Origin: Stenotrophomonas sp. 704A1
GTDB lineage: Bacteria; Pseudomonadota; Gammaproteobacteria; Xanthomonadales; Xanthomonadaceae
Reading direction: 5' to 3'
Assembly: GCF_030549525.1 (NCBI RefSeq)
Contig: NZ_CP130831.1
Span: 1,079,501 to 1,143,500 of the forward strand
Length of the DNA: 64,000 nt
The notes under the pieces are model-generated. The model was not told where the DNA came from. It worked only from the letters and a program-made list of their open reading frames with translations, and did no database searches. Each line of letters starts with the position of its first letter. The stretch's first letter is position 1. The translations under genes were made by a program, and so were the position numbers. This document shows, one piece after another, positions 55,921 to 63,490 of the stretch.

Positions 55921-56627
55921 CAGGTGTGCCGCAACTTCCGCTGGCCCTGCATTACCCGCGGGACCAGCGCCTGGAGACCTTCATCGGTGCGCCGGATGGC
56001 GCGCTGGCGCAGCTGCGTGCCATCGCGGTGGGTGCCAGCCACGACTGGGTCTACCTGGAAGGCGCGGCGGGAACGGGCAAGACCCACCAGGCGCTGGCAA
56101 TGTGCTCCAGCGCCGAGCAGGCCGGGCGCCTGCCCACCTACGTGCCGCTGCCCAGCGTGGCGGGCCGGGTGCGGGGCGCGCTGGAAGGGCTGGAGCAGCG
56201 CGAGCTGGTGGCGCTGGATGGCCTGGATGCGGTCGCCGGCAACCGCGAAGACGAGATCGCGGTGTTCGATTTCCACAACCGTGCACGCGCGGCCGGGGTG
56301 ACGGTGCTGTACACCGCACAGAGGTCGCCGGGCGAGCTGGGGCTGGTGTTGCCGGACCTGCGTTCGCGGCTGGGCCAGTGCGTGCGCGTGCTGCTGCAGC
56401 CGCTGGACGAGGAAGGCCGCGCGGCGGTGCTGCGCGAGCGCGCGCTGCGCCGTGGCCTGGCGATCGATGAGGCGGCCATCGAATGGCTGCTGTCGCACAC
56501 CGGCCGCGAGCTGGGGGGACTGATCACGCTGCTGGACTGGTTGGACCGGGAGTCGCTGGCGGCGAAGCGGCGGATCACCGTGCCGTTCCTGCGCCAGGTG
56601 CTGGAAGAAGGCCGTCCCCGCTACTGA
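55917..56627 (+). CDS. hda: DnaA regulatory inactivator Hda
   Basis: The 236-residue AAA+ protein, bound to the sliding clamp, stimulates DnaA-ATP hydrolysis to prevent extra replication starts. The N-terminal PQLPLAL is the clamp-binding motif (QLPLAL), followed by Walker A LEGAAGTGKTHQA, sensor and arginine-finger regions. The GTG start overlaps the perM stop by 4 bp. The DUF2066-perM-hda order is conserved in gammaproteobacteria. Confidence 0.92.
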   Translation: MTGVPQLPLALHYPRDQRLETFIGAPDGALAQLRAIAVGASHDWVYLEGAAGTGKTHQALAMCSSAEQAGRLPTYVPLPSVAGRVRGALEGLEQRELVALDGLDAVAGNREDEIAVFDFHNRARAAGVTVLYTAQRSPGELGLVLPDLRSRLGQCVRVLLQPLDEEGRAAVLRERALRRGLAIDEAAIEWLLSHTGRELGGLITLLDWLDRESLAAKRRITVPFLRQVLEEGRPRY

Positions 56628-56644
56628 GGTTGGGGTGTTTCTTT

Positions 56645-56661
56645 GCAGGGCTGCGCCCTGC
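56645..56661 (+). terminator. Hairpin downstream of hda
   Basis: GCAGGGC-TGC-GCCCTGC is a 7-bp perfect stem 17 bp after the hda stop. It could end the DUF2066-perM-hda transcript; no T-run follows, although TTTCTTT precedes it. Confidence 0.4.
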
Positions 56662-56713
56662 ACCCGCTGCAAGCCAGAGCAACGTCAAAATCAAGTGCTG
56701 GCTTCCTGGGGGA

Positions 56714-56817
56714 GGCAGGGCGCTGTGGGTGCGCGGGACACGCCGTAAACCCGTCCATGGGGGCTCGTAGGCGCCATCCATGGCGCCTGCGGTCCCGCGC
56801 ACCCACAGCGCCCCGCC
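56714..56817 (+). repeat. 104-bp compound inverted repeat, copy A
   Basis: Outer arms 56714-56739 and 56792-56817 are complementary at 25 of 26 positions. Inside lie a 26-nt linker (56740-56765) containing CCATGG and a second 12-bp stem CGTAGGCGCCAT-CC-ATGGCGCCTGCG (56766-56791) immediately before the right arm. Copy B at 56981-57084 has the same layout on the other strand. Confidence 0.85.
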
Positions 56818-56879
56818 TTAGACAGTTGGCCGTTGGCCTTGGGATTGACCTTGGATCGGATGTGCTCCGCGCTTGGTAG

Positions 56880-56899
56880 GTGTCGACCTTGGTCGACAC
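56880..56899. repeat. GTGTCGACC palindrome
   Basis: GTGTCGACC-TT-GGTCGACAC is a perfect 9-bp inverted repeat with a 2-base loop between the two 104-bp repeats. It resembles the GTGCC-type palindromes seen after pyrB in its form, and it may belong to a dispersed family. Confidence 0.6.
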
Positions 56900-56980
56900 A
56901 GACGAGCGAGCGCAGCGAAGCGATCCGCTTTTGCTTTTCTTTTTCTTTTCCGTGGCTGGACGCGCACGGAAATTGTCAGA

Positions 56981-57084
56981 GGCCGGGCGGGGTGGGTACG
57001 CGGGGGTGTCTGCGGCATGGATGCCGCGGACAAGCCTCCATGGATGGATTCACGGCGTCCCCCGCGTACCCATCCCGCCCGGCC
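56981..57084 (-). repeat. 104-bp compound inverted repeat, copy B
   Basis: Outer arms 56981-57006 and 57059-57084 match at 25 of 26 positions with the remaining one a G-T pair. The inner 12-bp stem TGTCTGCGGCAT-GG-ATGCCGCGGACA (57007-57032) and linker (57033-57058) are those of copy A in reverse-complement order. It ends 58 bp past the murU stop. Confidence 0.85.
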
Positions 57085-57141
57085 AAGCGCGGCTGTTGCA
57101 GTCGACTGACAGTCGACTCTACCGCTCCAGCCACGAGGGGC

Positions 57142-57852
57142 TCAGCCGTTCGCTGCCAACTCCGCATCCAGCGCACGCAGGCGATCCACGGTGCCGACGT
57201 CGGTCCAGCGCCCGCGATGGTGCTGCCCGGTCATCATCCCCTGCGCCATGAAATGCTTCTGCAGCGGCACCACCGAGAACTTCGGCGGCAGCCGCTCGCT
57301 GCCCGGCGCATCGCCGATCACCGCGCGCCAGTCGGCCACGATCGAGGGGCGGTACACGCCGATGCCGGCGTAGGTCAGGCACGGCCCTGCGCGGTCGTGA
57401 TGCAGCAGGCCCTGGGCATCCAGGCGGTAGTCACCGTCGGGGTGCTGTGCAGGATTGTCTACCAGCACCAGATGTGCCTGTCCCTGCGGCTCGCGCGGCA
57501 GGGTGGCGAAATCGAAGTCGGTCCAGATATCGCCGTTGACGACCAGGAAGGGATCGTCGCCCAGCACCGGCAGCGCGTTGAGGATGCCGCCGCCGGTTTC
57601 CAGCGGAGCCCCGCCTTCGTGCAGGAAGTGCAGGCGCAGACCCCACCGGCTGCCATCGCCCAGCGTGGCCGGGAACTGCTCGGCCAGCCACGCAGTGTTG
57701 ATCACGACCTCGCCAATGCCGAGCGCGGCCAATCGCTCCAGGTGCCAGACGATCAGCGGTTTGCCGGCCACCGCCAGCAGCGGCTTGGGCGTGTGCAGGG
57801 TCAGCGGGCGCATGCGCTCGCCCAGACCGGCGGCGAAGATCAGGGCTTTCAT
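57142..57852 (-). CDS. murU: N-acetylmuramate-1-phosphate uridylyltransferase MurU
   Basis: This 236-residue nucleotidyltransferase has the signature FAAGLGERMRPLTLHTPKPLL at its N-terminus and the metal-binding Asp in VVNGDIWTDFD. It makes UDP-MurNAc from MurNAc-1-phosphate in the cell-wall recycling route that bypasses MurA. The amgK gene upstream by 10 bp supplies its substrate, which fixes the function beyond the generic glucose-1-phosphate uridylyltransferase-like family. Confidence 0.9.
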   Translation of the reverse strand: MKALIFAAGLGERMRPLTLHTPKPLLAVAGKPLIVWHLERLAALGIGEVVINTAWLAEQFPATLGDGSRWGLRLHFLHEGGAPLETGGGILNALPVLGDDPFLVVNGDIWTDFDFATLPREPQGQAHLVLVDNPAQHPDGDYRLDAQGLLHHDRAGPCLTYAGIGVYRPSIVADWRAVIGDAPGSERLPPKFSVVPLQKHFMAQGMMTGQHHRGRWTDVGTVDRLRALDAELAANG

Positions 57853-57862
57853 CGCTTGTCCT

Positions 57863-58888
57863 TCAGCGCAGCACGCGCATCGGCGCGCCCAGTTCGGCCA
57901 GCGCCGGCCTGATGCGGTGTTCCAGCAGCTGCTGCAGCGGTGCCAGTTCGCGATAGCGCGGCAGCACCTCTTCCAGATAGCTGATGAAGCGCGGCGCGTC
58001 GTCCAGGTAGTGGCCCTTGTTGTCGCGGTAGCGCAGGCGGCAGAACAGGCCGAGGATCTTCAGGTGGCGCTGGATGCCCATCCAGTCGGCATCGCGCAGG
58101 AAGGTGGCGCGGTCGGGCACCGGCAGGCCGGCGTCGCGCGCACGCTCGTGGTACTGCGCCAGCCACGCGTCCACACGCTGCAGCGGCCAGCTCAGGAAGG
58201 CGTCCTTGAACAGGCTCACCGCGTCGTAGGCGATCGGGCCGCGCACCAGGTCCTGGAAATCCAGCACGGCCGGGCCGTCGTCGACCGGCATCAGGTTGCG
58301 CGGCATGAAGTCGCGGTGGGTCATCAGCTGGGCCTGGCCCAGCGCGTTGTCCATCAGCTGACGGTGCACCCGCTGCAGGCCTTCGATCTCGCCGCTGTCC
58401 AGTTCAAGGCCAAGATGGCGTTGCAGGAACCATTCGTCGAACAGGCCCGCGTCGCGCTGCAGCAGCGCTTCACCGAAGTGGCCGAAGTCGGCCGGCACCG
58501 GAATCACCTGCAGGCGCAGCAGCTGATCGATGGCGCGGCTGAACCACGCGTCGGCATTGCGTTCGTCGAGGATCTTCGCCAGCGTCGGGCCGCCCAGGTC
58601 TTCCAGCAGCAGGAAGCCGGCCTGCAGGTCCTGCGCCAGCAGTGCGGGCACGCGCAGGCCGTGGTCGTGCAGCAGGCCGCGCATGCGAAGCCAGGCGGTG
58701 GGATCTTCCAGCCCCGGCGGGGCATCCATCACGATGTGGCTGCCGCGCGTGCTGGTGGTGCGCCAGTAGCTGCGCATGCCGGCGTCGACCGAGGCGCGTT
58801 CGACCACGGCGGTGCCGTCGTCAAGCTGGGTACGGGCCCACTGCAGGCGCTGCGCGCTGCGCTGGGGATCGGAAGCAGGTTCGGTCAT
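57863..58888 (-). CDS. amgK: Anomeric MurNAc/GlcNAc kinase AmgK
   Basis: This 341-residue kinase of the aminoglycoside phosphotransferase fold has the catalytic loop MTHRDFMPRNLMPV and metal-binding VLDFQDLVRGPIAYD. It phosphorylates MurNAc at C1. Together with MurU it forms the recycling route first described in Pseudomonas putida, which gives intrinsic fosfomycin tolerance. It is the upstream gene of the pair. Confidence 0.9.
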   Translation of the reverse strand: MTEPASDPQRSAQRLQWARTQLDDGTAVVERASVDAGMRSYWRTTSTRGSHIVMDAPPGLEDPTAWLRMRGLLHDHGLRVPALLAQDLQAGFLLLEDLGGPTLAKILDERNADAWFSRAIDQLLRLQVIPVPADFGHFGEALLQRDAGLFDEWFLQRHLGLELDSGEIEGLQRVHRQLMDNALGQAQLMTHRDFMPRNLMPVDDGPAVLDFQDLVRGPIAYDAVSLFKDAFLSWPLQRVDAWLAQYHERARDAGLPVPDRATFLRDADWMGIQRHLKILGLFCRLRYRDNKGHYLDDAPRFISYLEEVLPRYRELAPLQQLLEHRIRPALAELGAPMRVLR

Positions 58889-58952
58889 GCAGGCAGATCC
58901 GGGCGCGCGGAACGCGCCGACGTCGGGAGCGGGAAGGAAAGGGAGACGGGTC

Positions 58953-59222
58953 TCAGCGGCGGCCGCTGAACAGGCGCAGCACCGCCAGCACGGCCACCGC
59001 GCCGAGCACGGCGCCGAGGAAGCCGGCCGGTTCGCCTGCGGCGTACCAGCCCATGTACTGACCGAACCAGCCGGCCAGCAGCGCGCCGACGATGCCCAGC
59101 ACGATGGTCAGCAGGCAGCCCATGCGGTTGTTGCCGGGCATGAAGAAGCGCCCGAGCAGGCCGACCAGGAAGCCGACCAGGATGATGTAGAGCCAGCTGG
59201 TGCTGCCGAACAGACCATTCAT
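58953..59222 (-). CDS. GlsB/YeaQ/YmgE-family small membrane protein
   Basis: This 89-residue protein has three hydrophobic helices with glycine-rich pattern (LYIILVGFLVGLLGRFFMPG, CLLTIVLGIVGALLAGWFG and FLGAVLGAVAVLAVLRL), the transglycosylase-associated family. Members are general-stress proteins of unknown mechanism. It lies 64 bp before amgK on the same strand. Confidence 0.87.
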   Translation of the reverse strand: MNGLFGSTSWLYIILVGFLVGLLGRFFMPGNNRMGCLLTIVLGIVGALLAGWFGQYMGWYAAGEPAGFLGAVLGAVAVLAVLRLFSGRR

Positions 59223-59291
59223 GCGCGCGATTTCCGCCAGGGGTGGACGCAGCCTAGCAAGGCCGGGCTGCGTCCGTCACGGTGTGCCGGA

Positions 59292-60785
59292 TCAGCAGCA
59301 GCCGTGGTTGCCGTGGCGGGTGCCACTGTCGGCGGCGACCGGCGAACCGCTGGTCTCGCCACGCAGGCTGGCCGCGTAATGCTCGCTGATCACCTTGGAC
59401 ACACACGCGGTGACCTTCTTGCCCATCGGGATGTGCAGGAACTCGTTCGGGCCGTGCGCGTTGGAGTGCGGGCCGAGCACGCCGGTGATCATGAACTGGG
59501 CGCCGGGGAACTTCTCGCCGAGCATGCCCATGAACGGGATCGAGCCGCCTTCGCCCATGTACATCGCCGGCTTGCCGAAGAAGGTCTGGCTGGCATCGTC
59601 GATGGCCTCGGTCAGCCACGGCGCCATCGCCGGGGCGTTCCAGCCGGTGGAGGCCTTTTCCAGGTCCAGGGTGACCTGCGCGCCGTTCGGCGGGTCGCGC
59701 AGCAGCGCTTCCTTCAGCAGTTCGCCGCAGGTCTTGCCGTCGGCCGTCGGCGGCAGGCGCAGCGACAGCTTCACCGAGGTCTGCGGGCGCAGCACGTTGC
59801 CGGCCGACTCCAGCGGCGGCATGCCACCAATGCCGGTCACCGACAGGGCCGGGCGCCAGGTGCGGTTGAGCACCAGCTCGGTCAGGTCCTCGTTCATCGG
59901 ACGCAGGCCATCGACCATCGGAAACTTCTCGAAGATCTCGGTATCGACCACCTCGGCGGCACGCTTGGCCTGCTGCAGGCGCTCGGCCGGGATCTCCACG
60001 TTCATGCCGTCGATCAGGATGCGGCCGGTGTCCTGGTCCTCGATCCGCGACAGCAACTGGCGCAGCAGGCGGAAGCTGGACGGCACCACGCCGGAGGCAT
60101 CGCCGGAGTGGACGCCTTCGTTGAGCACCTTCACGGTGAAGTTGCCGCCGGTCAGGCCGCGCAGCGAGGTGGTGCACCACAGCTGGTCGTAGTTGGCGCA
60201 GCCCGAATCCAGGCAGACCACCAGCGACGGCTTGCCGATGCGGTCGGCCAGGTGGTCGACGTAGGCCGGCAGGTCGTAGCTGCCCGATTCTTCACAGGCT
60301 TCGATCAGCACCACGCAGCGGGCGTGCGGCAGGCCCTGGGCCTGCAGCGCCAGCACCGCGGCCAGCGAGCCGAAGATCGCATAGCCGTCGTCGGCGCCGC
60401 CGCGGCCATACAGCTTGTCGCCGCGCAGGACCGGGGTCCAGGGGCCGAGGTCCTCGTCCCAGCCGGTCATTTCCGGCTGCTTGTCCAGGTGTCCGTAGAG
60501 CAGGATGGTGTCGTCGCCGGTTTCGGCGCCGGTGGCCGGAATTTCCAGCAGGATCAGCGGGGTACGGCCTTCCAGGCGCACCACCTCGACCTTCAGGCCG
60601 GGCAGATCCTGGGCCTTGGCCCAGTTCTCCATCAGGGTGACCGCCTGCTCCATGTAGCCGTTCTGCACCCAGTTGGCGTCGAACATCGGCGACTTGTTGG
60701 GAATGCGGATGTAGTCGACCAACTGCGGGACGATTTCGCTGTCCCACTTGTCATTGACGAATTGGCCGAGCTTGGCGCTGTCCAT
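59292..60785 (-). CDS. M20-family metallopeptidase (dipeptidase)
   Basis: This 497-residue di-zinc peptidase has the metal ligands visible as LLYGHLDKQPE (His), GRGGADDGYAI (Asp), EACEESGS (Glu pair, one catalytic) and HSNAHGPNEF (His). The length and DWxx-GxxxD layout fit the CNDP/ArgE-like branch acting on dipeptides in the cytosol. The ATG at 60785 is chosen for its GGAG 7 bases upstream; one at 60803 adds six residues. Its C-terminus ends GTRHGNHGCC, an unusual His/Cys tail that may bind metal. Confidence 0.9.
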   Translation of the reverse strand: MDSAKLGQFVNDKWDSEIVPQLVDYIRIPNKSPMFDANWVQNGYMEQAVTLMENWAKAQDLPGLKVEVVRLEGRTPLILLEIPATGAETGDDTILLYGHLDKQPEMTGWDEDLGPWTPVLRGDKLYGRGGADDGYAIFGSLAAVLALQAQGLPHARCVVLIEACEESGSYDLPAYVDHLADRIGKPSLVVCLDSGCANYDQLWCTTSLRGLTGGNFTVKVLNEGVHSGDASGVVPSSFRLLRQLLSRIEDQDTGRILIDGMNVEIPAERLQQAKRAAEVVDTEIFEKFPMVDGLRPMNEDLTELVLNRTWRPALSVTGIGGMPPLESAGNVLRPQTSVKLSLRLPPTADGKTCGELLKEALLRDPPNGAQVTLDLEKASTGWNAPAMAPWLTEAIDDASQTFFGKPAMYMGEGGSIPFMGMLGEKFPGAQFMITGVLGPHSNAHGPNEFLHIPMGKKVTACVSKVISEHYAASLRGETSGSPVAADSGTRHGNHGCC

Positions 60786-60983
60786 CTGAAACTCCGGTTG
60801 CATGGCTGATCCGGCCATTCTACGCCTGCACCGAGGGTAGGGTTTTTCCTACATCACGTCGGGTATTTGGCTGGCTTTTAGAAATCCGTGAAACCGATAC
60901 GCTGTGTACATGTGGTGACGGACACTGTTGCGACCGACGGGATTGCCGGACGGGACGGTCAGAACCACAAGGAGATACACGTC

Positions 60984-61310
60984 GTGCCTTGGTGTGTCGT
61001 GTCAAGGGTGCTGGTGCTGGGAATGTGGATCACGGGGGCCCAGGCCGCCGAGCAGATCGACATCAACCGGGCCGATGCCCGGGCGCTGCAGCAGGGATTG
61101 ACGATGGTCGGGGCCACCAAGGCCGCGGCGATCGTCGAGCACCGGCGCAGACACGGCCCGTTTCACCGCGTTGAGGACCTGACGCAGGTGAAGGGGATAG
61201 GGACATCGATCGTCGAACGGAATCGACAGCGGATCACCGTCGGCAACAGAGCGTTGCCCGCGGATCCGGTACCCGGATCGGTACCGGTGCGAACCGTACC
61301 CAGGCGCTGA
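60984..61310 (+). CDS. Secreted ComEA-like helix-hairpin-helix protein
   Basis: This 108-residue protein has a signal peptide ending in TGAQA and a helix-hairpin-helix pair (QIDINRADARALQQGLTMVGATKAAAIVEHRRRHGPF and VEDLTQVKGIGTSIVERNRQRI), the DNA-binding motif of ComEA. It probably binds incoming DNA in the periplasm during natural transformation together with type IV pili. The GTG at 60984 is supported by AAGGAG 9 bases upstream. It is divergent from the M20 gene. Confidence 0.85.
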   Translation: MPWCVVSRVLVLGMWITGAQAAEQIDINRADARALQQGLTMVGATKAAAIVEHRRRHGPFHRVEDLTQVKGIGTSIVERNRQRITVGNRALPADPVPGSVPVRTVPRR

Positions 61311-61482
61311 CAGCAGGAATCGTCGGGACCAGCAGGAAGCCGGTTCACCGGTTGCGGACAGGATGCCGTAACCACCGACCGTCGCAGGGAGGCGGCACCA
61401 ATCACCAGGATGGTGGCATCACAGACCTGTGGAAGGGGCTGAGATACAAACAGGACAGACGCGGCCGCGTGCAGGATGCAAC

Positions 61483-61516
61483 GCCGCCCCCGCTTCGCAG
61501 GACGCGAGGGGGTGGC
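61483..61516 (+). ncRNA. Candidate structured RNA upstream of terminator
   Basis: A GCC-G-CCCC-CGC stem pairs with GCG-A-GGGG-T-GGC around a ten-base loop, giving an imperfect but GC-rich hairpin. It is followed by the intrinsic terminator at 61540. No known RNA family is recognised, and the 5' end of any transcript is not defined. Confidence 0.3.
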
Positions 61517-61539
61517 AGCAGGCCGACAGGGACGTGACG

Positions 61540-61584
61540 ATTGCCCGGTACGACACATGGCTGTGTCGCCGGGCAATTTCTTTT
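61540..61584 (+). terminator. Strong intrinsic terminator before L,D-transpeptidase
   Basis: ATTGCCCGG (61540-61548) pairs with CCGGGCAAT (61569-61577, with a bulge), and CGACACA pairs with TGTGTCG, around a TGGC loop. TTTCTTTT follows. It is 230 bp after the ComEA-like stop and 64 bp before the next start, so it may serve either gene or a small RNA. Confidence 0.8.
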
Positions 61585-61647
61585 GGCGCGGCCACCACGC
61601 ACCGATGGTGTAGCTTGGAGGCCTTCGCATGGACTGGAACCCGCTGG

Positions 61648-62715
61648 ATGCACCTGCCCCGATCGCTCCTGATGCTCGCTGTTGCCCTTGCCCTGCCATG
61701 GGCGGTACAGGCAGCGACGCCGCCCGCATCCACCGCTGCCCCGACCGCCGAGGTGCGTGGCCCGACCGACCTCAAGCCGGGCGAATACCTGTGGCATCCG
61801 GAAGTTTCGCCGGCCGGACCGATCGTGCTGGTGGTCAGCCTGGATGAGCAGCGGGCCTACGTGTACCGCAACGGCATCGCCATCGGCCTGAGCACGATCA
61901 GCTCAGGCAAGACCGGGCATGAAACGCCGACCGGCGTGTTCACCATCCTGCAGAAGGACAAGGACCACCGGTCCAACCTGTACAACAGCGCGCCGATGCC
62001 GTACATGCAGCGGCTGACCTGGGACGGCATCGCGCTGCATGGCGGCAGCCTGCCCGGGCACCCCGCCTCGCATGGCTGCGTACGCCTGCCGCAGGCGTTT
62101 GCGCAGAAGCTGTTCAGCGAAACCCAGCGCGGCGATACGGTGGTCGTGGCCGATGCCAAGAGCGCGCCGATGACGCTGGCCTATCCGGCCGTGCTGGCCC
62201 CGGTCAATGCACGCGGCCAGGCGCTGCCGGAAGCCGAGGGCGCCCCGCCGGACAAGGCCTGGTGGGACGACGCGGCGGCGCCCAGTGGGCAGGTCGGCAT
62301 CCTGGTCAGCCTGCACGACCAGCGCCTGTACGTGCTGCGCGATGGCGTGATGATCGGCGAATCACCGCTGAAGGCCGATGCGCTGCCGGCGTTCCAGGGC
62401 ACCACCCTGTTCGTGATGGGGCAGGGCTACAGCGATACCCCCAGTCCACTGGACACCCAGCAGCGCCTGCACCAGTGGACGGCGTACCCGCTGCTGGGAC
62501 AGGACCGGGCCCAGGCCACGCCGGACCTGCTCGCCACGCCGTCGCTGCCGATGGCGCTGCCGGCCGATTTCGCCCACCAGCTGTACCGTGTGCTGGTGCC
62601 GGGGACGACCCTGCTGGTGACGTCGCTGCCGGCGGTGCGCCCAAGCCCGGCTGAATCAGGAATGCAGCCGGTCTTGGAATCGGAGCCGCCCGCGTCCACC
62701 TTGAAAGGTTCCTGA
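61648..62715 (+). CDS. L,D-transpeptidase (YkuD) with degenerate second domain
   Basis: This 355-residue secreted enzyme has a signal peptide (MHLPRSLLMLAVALALPWAVQA) and a YkuD domain with HGGSLPGHPASHGCVRLP, catalytic Cys144. It likely crosslinks peptidoglycan or attaches lipoproteins. A second region (about residues 212-340) begins with a copy of the YkuD entry strand but lacks the HxG and SHGC motifs. The ATG at 61648 follows the strong terminator by 64 bp; a TTG at 61615 is a weaker alternative. Confidence 0.88.
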   Translation: MHLPRSLLMLAVALALPWAVQAATPPASTAAPTAEVRGPTDLKPGEYLWHPEVSPAGPIVLVVSLDEQRAYVYRNGIAIGLSTISSGKTGHETPTGVFTILQKDKDHRSNLYNSAPMPYMQRLTWDGIALHGGSLPGHPASHGCVRLPQAFAQKLFSETQRGDTVVVADAKSAPMTLAYPAVLAPVNARGQALPEAEGAPPDKAWWDDAAAPSGQVGILVSLHDQRLYVLRDGVMIGESPLKADALPAFQGTTLFVMGQGYSDTPSPLDTQQRLHQWTAYPLLGQDRAQATPDLLATPSLPMALPADFAHQLYRVLVPGTTLLVTSLPAVRPSPAESGMQPVLESEPPASTLKGS

Positions 62716-62732
62716 GCCCCTTCCACCCCGTC

Positions 62733-63458
62733 ATGTCCGCATTCCGCATCCACCGGCTGGCCGCCGCCGGCCTGCTGGCAACCGCTGCCGCCGTGCCTGC
62801 CGCGGCGCAGGCCCCGCTGGCCACCGTCAGTGCCGACGACCTGGCGGCGCAGCTGGCGCGCACCGCGCCCAACGCCGACCGCCGGGTGCTGCGGTTGGCC
62901 GCGCACGCGATGCGTTGCGCGCTGCGGCGGCCTGAACTGGGGGTCAGCGCGGAGCGGCTGAGCGTGATCGACTATTCGCGGCCGTCGACCGAACCGCGGA
63001 TGTGGGTATTCGACCTCGCCCGGCAGCGGCTGCTGTTCGAGGAATGGGTCGCGCATGGCCGCAACAGCGGCAACAACCGCACCGAACATTTCTCCAACCG
63101 GGAGGGCAGTTTCATGTCCAGCCTGGGCGCGTTCACCGCGCAGGAGACCTACATGGGCGGCAACGGGTACTCGTTGCGCCTGGCGGGCCTGGAGCCGGGC
63201 TTCAACGATCGCGCCCGTGAGCGCGCCATCGTCATCCATGGCGCGCCCTACGTGAATCCATCGGCCGCGCAGCTGCAGGGGCGCCTGGGGCGCAGCCTCG
63301 GCTGCCCGGCCGTGCGGCTGTCGGTGGCCAGGCCGCTGATCGACGCACTGCGCGGCGGCACGATGGTGTTCGCCTACTATCCCGACCAGGAGTGGCTGAA
63401 GCATTCGCAGCTGCTCGGTGGCGACTGTGGCACGTCCGGTGGTGTCGCCGCGCGTTGA
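62733..63458 (+). CDS. Murein L,D-transpeptidase catalytic-domain protein (YkuD_2)
   Basis: This 241-residue protein has a signal peptide ending AAAQA and a YkuD_2 domain with VIHGAPYVNP and GRSLGCPAVRL, giving the active-site Cys in GCPAV. The family is a distinct branch of L,D-transpeptidases. It follows the YkuD gene by 17 bp, so the two unrelated L,D-transpeptidase types are co-transcribed. Confidence 0.87.
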   Translation: MSAFRIHRLAAAGLLATAAAVPAAAQAPLATVSADDLAAQLARTAPNADRRVLRLAAHAMRCALRRPELGVSAERLSVIDYSRPSTEPRMWVFDLARQRLLFEEWVAHGRNSGNNRTEHFSNREGSFMSSLGAFTAQETYMGGNGYSLRLAGLEPGFNDRARERAIVIHGAPYVNPSAAQLQGRLGRSLGCPAVRLSVARPLIDALRGGTMVFAYYPDQEWLKHSQLLGGDCGTSGGVAAR

Positions 63459-63490
63459 TGCATCCGCAGCGGACGTGCTGCAATGCGTGC

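Larger units (their letters stand above)
56628..57141. other. 514-bp intergenic tract made of nested repeats
   Basis: No protein gene is supported. It holds a GCAGGGC-TGC-GCCCTGC hairpin (56645-56661), two 104-bp compound inverted repeats in opposite orientation (56714-56817 and 56981-57084), a GTGTCGACC-TT-GGTCGACAC palindrome (56880-56899) and a pyrimidine tract near 56927-56950. Several open frames cross it, but all are explained by the repeats. Confidence 0.75.
61311..61647. other. 337-bp gap with structured RNA candidate
   Basis: No gene is supported between the ComEA-like gene and the L,D-transpeptidase. The right half contains a GC-rich hairpin (61483-61516) and, 23 bp later, a strong terminator (61540-61584). 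Either a small RNA ends there or the terminator sits in the leader of the L,D-transpeptidase gene. Confidence 0.5.

Noticed and set aside
56833..57912. Long open frames across the 104-bp repeats, extending into murU on the opposite strand.
   Set aside because: They follow the repeat structure and the antisense of murU. Peptides such as MDGFTASP recur only because the repeat recurs.
61430..61450. GGGGCTGAGATAC resembles the first half of a TPP riboswitch (THI box).
   Set aside because: The matching second conserved half with the CCTGATCTGG-like block is missing, and no thiamine gene is near.
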